Source: Nansenia antarctica
Lineage: Eukaryota > Chordata > Actinopteri > Argentiniformes > Microstomatidae
Assembly: GCA_963989245.1 (NCBI GenBank)
Contig: OZ022339.1
Span: 12,735,022-12,799,021 of the forward strand
DNA length: 64,000 bases
Reading direction: 5' to 3'
Shown here: one piece after another, positions 26,892-34,194 of the stretch
How positions within the stretch are numbered: the first letter of the stretch is position 1
Layout of the letters: each line of letters starts with the position of its first letter
Position numbers and translations under genes: made by a program
Notes under the pieces: generated by a model
Told to the model about the DNA's origin: nothing
The model's input: only the letters and a program-made list of their open reading frames with translations
Databases searched by the model: none

Positions 26892-29218
26892 GCCAATGCT
26901 ATGACACTAAGGTACCAAGCAAACACAGCCAAGTTGTTGCCTGTGTGTTAACCTCCTGTGAGGTTGCAACGTTGTTAGAAGGTAGCCAATGAAATGCTAC
27001 TTTAATACTACTAAGGGTCGCGACAACGTAACTGCGGAGCCTTTAGCCTTTAGCCCATCTGGTAGGTGCCTTCCAACATGTTGCCACACTACAGCCGACT
27101 ATTCCGAGAATGTTGTCCACAACCTCACCACAGCCTAACTTCAAGGTTCAACTGTGTTTGCTGGGTATAGCCAATATTTTCTCCATGTAGTTGAGTAATA
27201 GAATTCGTTTGGAATTGTGGATTTATTTTGTCCGATTTTTTTTTTTAAAGAAAAAAACGAAAAATGCTATGTGACTCATCTGGTGTTGGGTTTGTGTGCT
27301 ACGTTGTAGGACTCTTGCCTTCATCCCCCCCAAGAGGCCCCAGTGGGACGTCACTCACCGCCTGGCCCTCTTCCCCTGATGAATGACATGCCATCTCCTC
27401 CCGGTGTAGTCTTCCCTCCTATACAGGTCCGACTGCGCCACCATGCTCTTTGTGGCAATACAACACCCATAGGTGGAAGTCACATGGGCTTTAAAGAAAA
27501 AAACGAAAAATGCTATGTGACTCATCTGGTGTTGGGTTTGTGTGCTACGTTGTAAGGCTGTGTTTGGAATGGCATACTAGCATACTACTCATACTAGATT
27601 TTAGTATGCCAGAGCGTTCACACTGTACAGTATGCGAGATCTGACTAGCTAAAATGTTTATGAGTAGTATGTAAAAAAATCTGTAAATCTTTTTACAACT
27701 TGTTTAGCTATTAAGTTCGGACTATGTCGAAGTAGTATCTACGGGTATCTACGGTAACTAAGGTAACGTCAGATCAGATACATACATCACATTTTTGGAA
27801 TATATATGGTTACTTTCTCACCTGAAAACATATTAAAACTTCATAAAATGACATGTTAACACTTGTAGAGCCAAAATTACAGCTTTTAGCCAATATATTT
27901 TTAAATAGAGGATTTAAAATCCCCGCTCCTGGACCGGCGAAATGCATTCTGGGATGCAGTATGCATACTGCAGTGTATTGTCGGTAGGCTGGTATTGGCA
28001 TACTTATTATGAATTTAGTAGGCAGTATACAGTATATACTCATTGAGTATGCTAGTATGCAGTATGCTAGTATGCCATTTCGAACACAGCCTAAGCCTTA
28101 GTGCTTTTTCTTTCCACAGAGAATTGACTCTTGCCTTCATCCCCCCCAAGAGGCCCCAGTGGGACGTCACTCACCGCCTGGCAAAGAAAAGAAAGAGATT
28201 GAAAAGGAGGAGAAACGTCGACAGAAGGAGGAGAAACTGAAATCAGAGGAGGCAAAAAAGCAAGCGAAAGTGAAGTTGGAGGAAGAAAAAAAGCAACAGA
28301 AAGAGAATAAGAAAAAGCAAGAGAAAGAGAAGAAAGAGAAAGAGAAGAGCCTTGAGCAAAAAAAGAAAGAGATTGAAAAGGAGGAGAAACGTCGACAGAA
28401 GGAGGAGAAACTGAAATCAGAGGAGGCAAAAAAGCAAGCGAAAGTGAAGTTGGAGGAAGAAAAAAAGCAACAGAAAGAGAATAAGAAAAAGCAAGAGAAA
28501 GAGAAGAAAGAGAAAGAGAAGAGCCTTGAGCAAGAAAAAAAAGAGATTGAAAAGGAGGAGAAACGTCGACAGAAGGAGGAGAAACTGAAATCAGAGGAGG
28601 CAAAAAAGCAAGCGAAAGTGAAGTTGGAGGAAGAAAAAAAGCAACAGAAAGAGAATAAGAAAAAGCAAGAGAAAGAGAAGAAAGAGAAAGAGAAGGAAGA
28701 GAAGATTAGACTAGAGGAGGAAAAAAAGAACGCAAAAGAGAGAATAAAGAAACTTGAAAATGAGAATAAGGAGAAGGAAAAGGAAAATAAAAGGTTTGCA
28801 GAAGAAGAGAAAAGGAGACTAAAGACTGAAAAGAAAATACAGAAGAAGGACAAGAAAAAGAAAGAGAAGGAACAAAAGAGAAGGGGGGAGAGGGTGGTGG
28901 GCTGATAGGCACCCCTCTCAGGGTGGTGGTGTGGTGGGGAGGGTGGTGGGCTGATAGGCACCCCTCTCAGGGTGCTGGGGTAGTGGAGGGCAGAGGGGAG
29001 GGTGGTGGAGGGAGAGGGGAGGGTGGTGGGGGGGAGAAAGGGGGGTGGTGGGGGGAGAGGGGAGGGTGATGGGGGAGAGGGGAGGGTGGTGGAGGGAGAG
29101 GGGAGAGTGGTGGGGGGAGAGGGGAGGGTGGGGGGATGGCTCCATCTCTTCCTAGCATCGCCATAATGATGTTCTCATGTGGTGTGTGGTGTGTGGTGTG
29201 TGGTGTGTGAGTGTGAGT

Positions 29219-29258
<40 letters not shown>

Positions 29259-29781
29259 TAGTGGTAGAAATGGAGGCGTTTCGCCTGGACAGGCACACAA
29301 AATCAAAGTGCATTATCGGTTCAGGAGAAGATATAGATTTTTTACCTGGGTTGTTTCCTGTGTTCCCCAGACCTTTTAAAGACTGGTAGTAATGATGTGT
29401 GAATGGCACTAGAGTACCAGAGTACTAGACTATCAACGGAAGATAAAACAGTATCAGGAGAGGAGAGAGGAGAAGAAGCAAGAGAAAGAGAAATGGGAGG
29501 AACAGAAAAAATTTGCTAAAATTGAACTTGCGATGCAAAAAATAAAGGAGGCAGATATGAAAATAAAAGACTGGGAGGAGCAACAGAGAAAGAGAGAAAA
29601 TGAGAAGGAGAAGGACGAAAAGAAACGTGCATTAGAGGAAAAGGAGGCAGAAGAGAGAAATGAGAAGCAGGACAGACCAAAAACAACGTCAAAGGAGCTA
29701 CTCAGAGAGAAGATGGCAGAGACCTATGAAAGGGCAAGACTCAAAGCCAAAGAGGAGAGTGAAGATGTGAAACAACACTGA
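9413..29781 (+). CDS. DAPK-family serine/threonine kinase with coiled-coil tail
   Basis: Eight exons give a complete kinase domain: 9413-9474, 18799-19020, 20514-20652, 21507-21636, 24242-24290, 24520-24546, 24658-24810 and 25276-25321. Every junction is GT-AG and all phases agree. Visible motifs are the P-loop GSGNFGQV (made across the exon 1/2 junction), AGKFLK lysine, HSKRIAHFDLKPEN, DFG, APE and the closing WIK. The HFDLKPEN loop and the basic stretch after the lysine are typical of death-associated kinases (DAPK2/DAPK3 type), which phosphorylate myosin light chain and death-pathway targets. The start ATG is followed by a DAPK-like N terminus (NVEDYYEIGEVLG). After the kinase, phase 0 leads to one of three related tail exons (25679, 27310, 28120), and the 28120 exon can join 29413-29781 in phase. 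The tail is charged and coiled-coil-like; no calmodulin or death domain was seen. Intron 1 carries an antisense ERV. The kinase is confident; tail splicing is inferred. Confidence 0.9.
10190..11745 (-). mobile_element. Decayed Tc1-like transposon in kinase intron 1
   Basis: The plus strand carries antisense traces of a Tc1-type transposase gene. Examples are a GGGTCATTGTCCTGCTGTAT block, also met in the better Tc1 copy near 31230, and the terminal-region phrase CCCATCACTTTAGGGTACCC. No open frame survives. A foreign segment of about 540 bases, roughly 10918-11463, with opposed ends CTGTTATGTCCC and GGGAATAACAG, may be a second insertion inside it. Confidence 0.5.
12094..12411 (-). repeat. ERV 3' LTR
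   Basis: 318 bases, same sequence as 18339-18656. It includes two short GT runs and terminal TGTCG/CGACA inverted ends. In provirus orientation it is downstream of the polypurine tract. Confidence 0.93.
12412..12424 (-). promoter_or_regulatory. Polypurine tract
   Basis: The minus strand reads CCGAGGGGGGATG directly before the 3' LTR. This is the expected position for the plus-strand primer of reverse transcription. Confidence 0.75.
12425..13081. other. A/T-rich ERV spacer, no env
   Basis: Contains an A14-T18 junction (12498-12535) and AC-rich low-complexity sequence. No envelope surface or transmembrane motif can be seen in any frame, so env has been lost or replaced. Confidence 0.7.
13082..14977 (-). 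CDS. ERV shortened pol: protease remnant, RNase H, integrase zinc finger
   Basis: This open frame continues gag's own frame directly after its amber stop. The listed 619 codons start from a GTG at 14941, with 12 more open codons back to the stop. The order is a protease C-terminal half ending LLGRDALCQL, an RNase H domain with DGS, AELIALTEA, VYTDSAYA and the late THR...NRAAEDAA region, and an integrase N-terminal HHCC finger (EAHGLAH ... CGVC). A long acidic, proline-rich region of unknown origin follows. Reverse transcriptase is absent between protease and RNase H, and so is the integrase DDE core. At the expected protease Asp-Thr/Ser-Gly site the sequence reads P-E-G, so the enzyme looks inactive. 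The frame is uninterrupted despite these losses. Confidence 0.85.
   Translation of the reverse strand, partial: GCPEDPSGRCQLVVTQKPEGATHLPMSREYVKTIGFEGIKQLIPTTELVDLEYKGQRATLSTLVSEHTPTGLLGRDALCQLNCTVKCTPDGCQVTVPSGVQIPSTARVIKHRTDLQALPLKGADIEYWVDGSCYGVGETLCAGYSLVKAQNSKFIVEQAEAVPQPCSAQLAELIALTEACNLGTGRRVTVYTDSAYAHNVCHFNGAVWRGRGFKRTDGTPIQHHAQIMKLLQAMMKPKELAIVKCATHRSDSSHVTQGNRAAEDAAKAITGADKAGKGLLVTHEKQLQGMVTLEDLLMLQSRVTTLDKSVWLARGASQDDTGLWRNHEGLVVAPSDLLGMLIQEAHGLAHVARGEVRRKITKKYGFWSPYLMEQIDHALGQCGVCWRNNIRVGTPVVSGHIPTPIGPRVVDRGVDVQSRQDVVPTGAEVPREPEKEELRGDAVVLPEPVAMPVLQPVTLPAVPETEGTVESCPDANEPETNEAESADSLEVQPGSVQSLDTCATGDAGECLHHASDDAEGDSPDLDQRGRGPGGCLNLNDTDGRRPVRKRLKTMNRVVKQQIKGNDGNGQQMIAWLETVLGAWETYFAKIGAPIIADMIFDFLRRQGLIDCFWKISHSVHVNELFRRLVLT
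14978..16663 (-). CDS. gag: ERV Gag polyprotein
   Basis: 561 codons, intact. It begins MGSNSTK, a myristoylation-type matrix start. It has a PPPY late-budding motif about residue 110, a serine/aspartate-rich acidic patch at about 130-160, a capsid region in the middle (for example PVLQEGGHSW and the later REKIQEGLPTPVKDKL) and a proline/glutamine-rich C terminus with a degenerate Cys/His cluster (CQCDQNGHLACACC). It ends in TAG at 14978-14980, and the pol frame resumes in the same frame. This is the arrangement used by gammaretroviruses, which read through the gag amber codon. Gag drives particle assembly at the membrane. Confidence 0.9.
   Translation of the reverse strand: MGSNSTKLLKDISEHRGMLATLSPMAIVEKMNPLVREISKMSTKWNSRWAYIEQPWPKEGSINLQLIATLEILINGHKAHQRGKIRSEKRKLELAILDLFKVEGQKIAQCPASSPPPYAKALEDHSQKKKKEPRGKGDDRSDEEDDSEDGSADSSDDDNADGGYNAQVRKRIATAERKGGRRRPEKEGDCHRMSSNTLKNCPVLIRGNKMEYHPWHHTDLSEVIEKLPVLQEGGHSWTRGVDVILTGTQVAMGDLKRLLASIAGLDTMQEILMKAGLHRYINTSVYDPELFAANRGRLWKAIRETYPTHIHPDNIIVKPLGGDENPRGYIARMHSQWRSVTGKDAEDNPLEKSIIREKIQEGLPTPVKDKLAEVVGLRHMNKAVYIDHVAHHVELYRKNIQIQKARDEESLRILTHLQLTESERNIEGVQALAPQQQPPGVQTATYQSYSQGPQGGYPATYQSYPQGPQGGYPYPQGPPGVQAVPCQMYTQPGQGPPPGGWTAAGKEMLEPCQCDQNGHLACACCNRPQGGAGGSQGGGYWPPTTPAPGVMNPYGGPAAGL
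16664..18338 (-). other. ERV 5' leader
   Basis: Unusually long untranslated leader between the 5' LTR and gag. A TGG lies five bases from the LTR edge and could start the tRNA primer site, but I cannot name the tRNA. It contains a tandem duplication (17724-17910) and no open frame of note. Confidence 0.6.
17724..17910. repeat. ~100-base duplication in ERV leader
   Basis: AAATGGCGTCTAA and TAGACTCTCTGACACACTGC recur in two copies about 100 bases apart, with an extra partial AAATGGCGTCTAA unit in the first. Confidence 0.85.
18339..18656 (-). repeat. ERV 5' LTR
   Basis: 318 bases, the same sequence as the 3' LTR. Transcription from it would run leftward, antisense to the kinase gene. It ends only 142 bases before kinase exon 2. 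Confidence 0.93.
19322..19497. mobile_element. Foldback MITE with GATC-rich core
   Basis: The outer arms are CAATTGTTTAAAACTTTTGA and the approximate reverse AGTTTTGAACAACTGG. The inner parts repeat GATCC/GGATC blocks in opposite orientation. It lies in kinase intron 2. Confidence 0.65.
19766..20257. repeat. Three (GT/CA)n microsatellites
   Basis: GT run at 19766-19798, CA run at about 20116-20165 and GT run at about 20226-20257, all in kinase intron 2. Confidence 0.9.
20679..20751. repeat. 16-base minisatellite
   Basis: Four to five copies of a unit close to TGTCCTCACACCCTC just downstream of kinase exon 3. Confidence 0.85.
21195..21270. repeat. 44-base direct repeat, two copies
   Basis: The unit contains GGTGTGACCTACTAGGTTCA, present twice in kinase intron 3. 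Confidence 0.8.
21845..22060 (-). mobile_element. tRNA-derived SINE
   Basis: Read on the minus strand, the right end has a box A-like TGGTCTAGTGGATAGTGAGT and a box B-like GGTTGAGTTCAAATCC, followed by a body ending in the conserved GCTTTGGATTAAAAGCGTCT tail common to fish SINEs. These are the internal promoter boxes of a tRNA-derived RNA polymerase III SINE. Confidence 0.8.
22123..22157. repeat. (GATA)n microsatellite
   Basis: About nine GATA units in kinase intron 4. Confidence 0.95.
22320..23225. other. Intron sequence without recognised features
   Basis: Part of kinase intron 4. No exon with splice sites and no repeat family I can name. Confidence 0.5.
23229..23536. mobile_element. MITE with TTATACAACAGTT ends
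   Basis: Ends TTATACAACAGTT and AACTGTTGTATAA are inverted repeats. A second copy with over 90% visible identity lies at 60564-60866. It has no coding capacity. Confidence 0.85.
24854..25193. mobile_element. MITE with GTGACACGGTC ends
   Basis: The terminal inverted repeats begin GTGACACGGTC(C/T)GGTCA and are flanked by ATAT on both sides. The interior resembles, in reverse orientation, part of the hAT element at 48.8-48.95 kb. It sits between kinase exons 7 and 8. Confidence 0.82.
25490..25858 (+). repeat. Intron/exon 9a segment duplicated at 27120-27487
   Basis: The 3' part of intron 8 and the first half of tail exon 9a recur 1,630 bases downstream with only a few changes. After the second copy ends at about 27487, a 65-base piece of the intron (AAAGAAAAAAACGAAAAATG onward) appears again, so the locus has been rearranged at least twice. 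Confidence 0.93.
25679..26485 (+). CDS. Kinase tail exon 9a
   Basis: It starts after TTGTAG in phase 0, matching exon 8, and reads about 268 codons to a TAG. The first ~100 residues are proline-rich (VGRHSPPGPLPLMNDMPSPP). The rest is K/E-rich coiled-coil-like sequence with a 72-residue internal duplication (MEEDTKEEDHIKVVKRENLF occurs, with slight change, twice, 216 bases apart). The last 14 codons lie in a dispersed repeat also found at 5.3 and 5.5 kb, so the stop was supplied by repeat sequence. It may be an alternative terminal exon or a broken copy. Confidence 0.6.
   Translation, partial: DSCLHLPQEAPVGRHSPPGPLPLMNDMPSPPGVVFPPIPVRLRHHALCGNTTPIGGIHMGSSHMGSLTLMSGFPAGRPSPPPRPLPKRPGPCLPDPGNLECLEPELIKAVLLMKSLQEEERVLEGLRRMMEEDTKEEDHIKVVKRENLFNQKEATLMKEEEKRKKREKSRNEILLQCRMLEEEKTKEREKKKNEILLQCRMLEEDTKEEDHIKVVKRENLFNQKEATLMKEEEKRKERDKKKNEILLQLRRGRKKRNSSFPRRPLSVC
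26415..26895 (+). mobile_element. Dispersed repeat module and LINE/SINE tail
   Basis: 26415-26640 matches 5285-5500. 26785-26890 is an AAAGCACTTCGAGCTGCAAA tail ending in (ATT)n, related to 4865-5000. It is probably one retroposon insertion at the end of exon 9a. Confidence 0.65.
27310..27555 (+). pseudogene. Kinase tail exon 9b, truncated copy
   Basis: This has the same phase-0 start and proline-rich beginning as exon 9a. After residue ~60 it runs into duplicated intron sequence and stops at TAA. That TAA also serves as the 3-base target duplication of the adjacent MITE. It has lost the coiled-coil half, so it is probably non-functional. Confidence 0.8.
27556..28091. mobile_element. PIF/Harbinger-type MITE
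   Basis: The ends GGCTGTGTTTGGAATGGCAT and ATGCCATTTCGAACACAGCC are long inverted repeats, flanked on both sides by TAA, the 3-base target typical of Harbinger elements. The interior repeats CATACTAGTATG-like motifs. It ends 28 bases before the acceptor of exon 9c. Confidence 0.88.
28120..28893 (+). CDS. Kinase tail exon 9c with three 58-residue repeats
   Basis: A good acceptor (TTCTTTCCACAG) opens a phase-0 exon beginning RIDSCLHPPQEAPVGRHSPP and continuing with about 235 residues of K/E/Q-rich sequence. From about 28179 a 174-base (58-codon) unit occurs three times with almost no differences, including KRRQKEEKLKSEEAKKQAKV. A phase-0 donor AGG|GTGGTG at 28894 can join 29413. The heptad-like charge pattern suggests a long single helix or coiled coil. 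This is the best candidate for the functional tail. Confidence 0.72.
28906..29133. repeat. G-rich minisatellite
   Basis: A unit with GGGTGGTGGGCTGATAGGCA occurs twice, then GAGAGGGGAGGGTGGTGGGG-like units follow. One strand is rich in G runs and could form quadruplexes. It separates tail exons 9c and 10. Confidence 0.9.
29178..29258. repeat. (GT)n microsatellite
   Basis: GGTGTGT units, then GAGTGT, then pure GT. Confidence 0.95.
29413..29781 (+). CDS. Kinase terminal tail exon
   Basis: An open frame of K/E-rich sequence with RRKIKQYQ-type start (DYQRKIKQYQERREEKKQEK) closes with ESEDVKQH and TGA. An AG at 29411-29412 gives phase 0, matching the donor at 28894. The acceptor lacks a strong pyrimidine tract, so the exact start is uncertain and the exon could instead begin at 29421 or 29429 in another phase. 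Homology to the orphan repeat family begins at the stop codon. Confidence 0.6.
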   Translation, partial: STRVLDYQRKIKQYQERREEKKQEKEKWEEQKKFAKIELAMQKIKEADMKIKDWEEQQRKRENEKEKDEKKRALEEKEAEERNEKQDRPKTTSKELLREKMAETYERARLKAKEESEDVKQH

Positions 29782-30179
29782 TAGTCCGGGAGCCAAAGCT
29801 TTTTTTTTCTTCTTTTTTTTTGGATGAACCTTGTTTTGTCAGGTAAAGTTTTTTTTCTCTGCTGTTTCTTGTTGCTTGGGGGTACCTCTTCAAAATACAG
29901 GAAGGTGCCCTGTGATAGCCCTTGTGCATTTCAGATATTAACCCCTTCATGCCCGAAATGCCAAATATTCATGCAAAATACTCAAATCAAATGCATCAAA
30001 TTTATGTTCACTCATGTTTACTCATACTCATGTATGTACAATGTATTTTTTGTGTTACTATTCATTAATTTGAAAGATTTTTTTTAAGTAAGTAAGTAAG
30101 TAAAGCTTTATTTATATAGCACCTTTCATACAAGAAATGCAGCTCAAAGTGCTTTACAACAGGAATAAGAACATAAAGT

Positions 30180-30730
30180 AAGGCAGTGGCTTGGTCGAGG
30201 ACTTGCTGGAACGGTGCATCCACATTACCAATGGCTGATAGTTCGTACTCAGCTTTCAGGACTTTGATGACAGAGCCTTTTCCCAACCCATAGTAAGACG
30301 CTACGGTGTTGCATCCCGATATGGTATTACATTCATACATGGACTGATGAAAGGTTCTTGACAATTTCTTGTGAATGCTTGGCCAGTGTCGACTTGATTT
30401 AGTATAATAGTGGTCCACTGTTGCCCTTTCCTTGCGGGGGGATTCCATGATGAGTGGTACATCCAGCCCTGCCTGAAGGTGATGGTGAAGGAGGAGGACA
30501 AACACGTCTGTGTGATCAGAAACCACAGAGATTTGATGGGCTTCTCCAGCACACATCAGGACTTGTTGGACAATGATGGTGTCAACTTCTTCCTGCTGAT
30601 CTTCTTGATCATAGTGGTTCCTTCTTTCTTCCATCTTGATCTCGATGGGGCATGGGTCCTCCCCTGTCACCACCAACTTGTGTTTGTTGGTGCTCCGTAG
30701 ATGGAAAAGCCTGTCTTGGGTCAGTTCCTC

Positions 30731-30733
<3 letters not shown>
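30180..30733 (-). pseudogene. ORF of orphan repeat family, copy 1
   Basis: The frame shows EEVDTIIVQQVL, ISVVSDHTDVFVLLLHHHLQ and GLGKGSVIKVLKAEYEL. The E-(A/V)-D-T and SDxTDVFVLLL blocks occur in many fish and invertebrate repeat ORFs and resemble acidic motifs of PIN-like nuclease folds, but that is a guess. The frame is broken at both ends. Confidence 0.55.
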
Positions 30734-30790
<57 letters not shown>

Positions 30791-30951
30791 ACTACCGTTC
30801 AAAAGTTTGGGGTCACCCAGACAATTTCGTGTTTTCCATGAAAACCTGCACTTTTATTTATCAAATGAGTTGCAAAATGAATAGAAAATATAGTCTAGAC
30901 ATTGACATGGATAGAAATAATGATTTTTATTTGAAATAATAATTTTGTCCT

Positions 30952-31945
30952 TCAAACTTTGCTTTCGTCAAATTGCTTTGCAGCAATTACAGCATTGCAG
31001 ACCTTTGGCATTCTAGCGGTTAATTTGTTGAGGTAATCTGAAGAAATTTCACCCCACGCTTCCTGAAGCACCTCCCTTGATGGGCACTTCTTGCGTACCA
31101 TACGGTCAAGCAGCTCCCACAACAGCTCAATGGGGTTGAGATCTGGTGACTCCGCTGGCCACTCCATTACAGACAGAATACCAGCTGCCTGCTTCTTCAT
31201 TAAATAGTTCTTGCATAATTTGGAGGTGTGCTTTGGGTCATTGTCCTGTTGTAGGAGGAAATTGGCTCCAATCAAGTGCTGTCCACAGGGTATGGCATGG
31301 CGTTGCAAAATTTAGTGATAGCCTTCCTTATTCAAAATCCCTTTTAGCATGTACAAAAGCAGCCCCAGACCATCACATTACCTCCACCATGCTTGACAGA
31401 TGGCGTCAGGCACTCTTCCAGCATCTTTTCACTTGTTCTGCGTCTCACAAATGTTCTTCTGTGTGATCAAAACACCTCAAACTTCGATTTGTCTGTCCAT
31501 AACACTTTTTTCCAATCTTCCTCTGTCCAATGTCTGTGTTATTTTGCCCATATTAATCTTTTCCTTTTATTGGCCAGTCTCAGATATGGCTTTTTCTTTG
31601 CCACTCTGCCTAGAAGGCCAGCATCCCGGAGTCGCCTCTTCACTGTAGACGTTGACACTGGCGTTTTGCGGGTACCATTTAATGAAGCTGCCAGTTCAGG
31701 ACCTGTGAGGCGTCTATTTCTCAAACTAGAGACTCTAATGTACTTGTTTTCTTGCTCAGTTGTGCACCGGGGCCTCCCACTTCTCTTTCTACTCTGGTTA
31801 GAGCCTGTTTGTGCTGTTCTCTGAAGGGACTAGTACACACCGTTGTAGGACATGTTCAGTTTCTTGGCAATTTCTCACATGGAATAGCCTTCATTTCTAA
31901 GAACAAGAATAGACTGTCGAGTTTCATATGAAAGTTATCTTTTTC
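30952..31945 (-). pseudogene. Tc1 transposase, broken
   Basis: The frame 31539-31724 has the helix-turn-helix region (LTGPELAASLNGTRKTPVST). 30952-31308 has the catalytic-domain motifs QQDNDPKHTSK and ESPDLNPIELLWELLDR, with the second D and final E/D of the DDE triad. The start region reads MARKR followed by a stop, and other shifts separate the pieces, so it cannot make active enzyme. Confidence 0.92.
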
Positions 31946-31996
31946 TGGCCATTTTGAGAGTATAATCGAACCCACAAATGTGATGCTCCAGAATTT

Positions 31997-34194
31997 CAGG
32001 GGTCGGGAACCTTTTTGACTGGGAGAGCCATAAAAGCCAAATATTTCTAAATGTATTTCATTGAGAGCCATATAGTATTTTTAACATATAATAAATTAAA
32101 TATGTCTTACTTTTAATGCGATTTCTGGTGCTGCATGGTTTTGCTGATGTCCTTGTAGTCTGGTTCATACGTGGTGAGGTTGAGCTTCATGCAGGCGTTG
32201 AGGCTTCCATCAGTTAAACGTGAGCGTAGGTTGGTCTTAATGTTCCTCATATGCGAGAATGACTGCTCACATACATACAGTATGTAGAGCCAAACATGGT
32301 CAATACGGCAATACTAACACGCTGCATTGTGTGGTATGTCACAGGAAGCTCGTTCCAAGTTTTCAGAATCAGCTGGTCTTTTTTCAGTTTTTTCATTTCT
32401 GTCCACTTGTGTTCCCTCGCCAGCTCTGCTCGCTGTCGCGCAAGACTTTCCAACTCTCCATTAAGTGTCTTGAACTTACTCATCCACATGTCTGATGCCT
32501 TCAGGTCAGCAACTTCCAGCTCAAAGTCTCCCATAGAGACCCCAGGGATGCATGTCAGGTCGATTTTGTCCACTGCACACTCATGTGGATGAGTGATGAA
32601 CTTGAAAAGACCAGTGCGCGCACGAAATTCTCCAAAACGTGCTTTGAATGACTGCAGGAGATTGGACGTAAAGCCAGCTAGCTGCTGGAGATCCAGATGT
32701 TGAGTGAAGTCACTTGCTAAGCATGCATCTCTAAATTGTTGCAGTGTTACAAAGTGCAGAAGACGACCTGTTTCAATGTCCCTGAGAAAGACTTCCAGCT
32801 TGCTTTCAAATGCAAACACTGCTTGTTGAAGGGATGAGATTGTATTTCCAATACCTTGCATTTTCACATTGAGCTGGTTCAGATGGCCTGTTATGTCCAC
32901 GAGATAGTGAAACTGCAGGAGCCAGTCAGTGTTGTCTAGCTCAGGATGCTTGACGCCTTTCATTTGAAGAAAAGTCCGGATTTCACTCAGGCAAGCTGCA
33001 AAACGGCTGAGCACCTTTCCCCTTGACAACCAACGCACGTTGCTGTGTAAAAGCAGACTGGGATAATGATTCCCAACTTCTTCTAACAGAGCTTTAAACT
33101 GGCGATCATTTAAAGCTCGGGCAACAACAGTTTTTTTTCTTTAGCAAACTCCATGAAAGACGTGAATAAATCCTCTCCTCTGGTTGTCCCTTTCATTGGC
33201 AAAACAGCCAAGCTTTCCTCACGCAGTGTGTCACCTGCAGCATACCTGGCAAATATACTGAACTGAGATAGATGGCTAACATCTGTTGACTCATCTAACG
33301 CGAGAGAAAAGTATGTCCCGGCGTTTATGTCCTTAATTTGTGTTTCCTCAACTTGATTTGCCATCATGATGCTACGATCGTGAACAGTTCTTGCTGCATG
33401 TGTTTTATTCGTTTGATTATCTTGTCTTTATTTGGGAAGTCATCAAACAGTTCATTGGCCACATCAAGCATGAATGTTTTGGCATACTCGCCATCTGTGA
33501 ATGGCTTTCCATTCCTGACTATTGCCAAAGCACCCGCAAAGCTAGCGGAATTCCCGTCACCTTGCTTGGTCCACCCACGCAGTTGCTGTTGACTCGTCTG
33601 CACTTTCCGCTGTAGCTCCTCGCATGCCTTTTTCCTGCTGTCCCCCGCTGGATATTTCGATGCAAATGAAGCATGATGCGTATCGAAGTGCCGCTTTATA
33701 TTTGACCGTTTCATCGATGCAATTTTATCATTGCATATTAGACATACCGCAGATCCTGCGATCTCCACAAATGCAAATTCCTCTGTCCACGCAGCCTGGA
33801 ATGCACGGTAATCATCGTCTTTTTTTCTTTTTGCCATCTTTCTCGTTACAAGGGTTGAAGCGTATAAGCTAGTTCACTATCTGATCAAATTGTTTTTTAT
33901 TTATTCACCTTTACAACGACCTCTGACACTCTCGCGAGACATTGGTTCCCGACCCGACCCACGGGTCACGGGTCATGGGTCCCGTGAAGAGTCCCGTGAA
34001 ATTTAACTTCAAAACTAATTTCTGTTTACTTTAAAATGACACAGTATTATTACGCAATATCACAAGTATTTTAAAATCAGTTCCAAACAGATTTTTGTTT
34101 TCCAACTTTTTATTATTTATTTTTTTAACTTTTCAACCCAATTGTCTGGGAGCCATATGCCGTCACCGGAAGAGCCATAGGTTCCCGACCGCTG
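31997..34194 (-). mobile_element. hAT transposon inside the Tc1 element
   Basis: The ends CAGGGGTCGGGAACCT and AGGTTCCCGACCGCTG are imperfect inverted repeats. CTCCAGAT follows the right end, and CTCCAGAA lies three bases before the left end as a slightly altered 8-base target duplication. It interrupts the 5' end of the Tc1 transposase region. Confidence 0.88.
32247..33837 (-). pseudogene. hAT transposase (BED zinc-finger type), frameshifted
   Basis: 33364-33837 starts MAKRKKDDDYR and carries the zinc finger AVCLICNDKIASMKRSNIKRH with downstream histidines. 33110-33367 carries the RNase H-like core start FSLALDESTDVSHLSQFSIF. 32247-33038 carries the helical insert and later core (MRWLSRGKVLSRFAACLSEI). 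The three pieces are in three frames, and the C-terminal dimerisation motif is incomplete. It is related to the hAT branch that produced ZBED and GTF2IRD2-like genes in vertebrates. Confidence 0.88.

Noticed and set aside
28043..28240. Frame reading TLAFIPPKRPQWDVTHRLA across exon 9c
   Set aside because: It looks protein-like but is out of phase with kinase exon 8 and soon stops. The VGRHSPPG frame stays open in all three copies.
28091..28961. Ser/Phe-rich minus-strand frames of 170 and 264 codons
   Set aside because: Antisense shadow of the K/E-rich kinase tail, which has matching splice phase on the plus strand.
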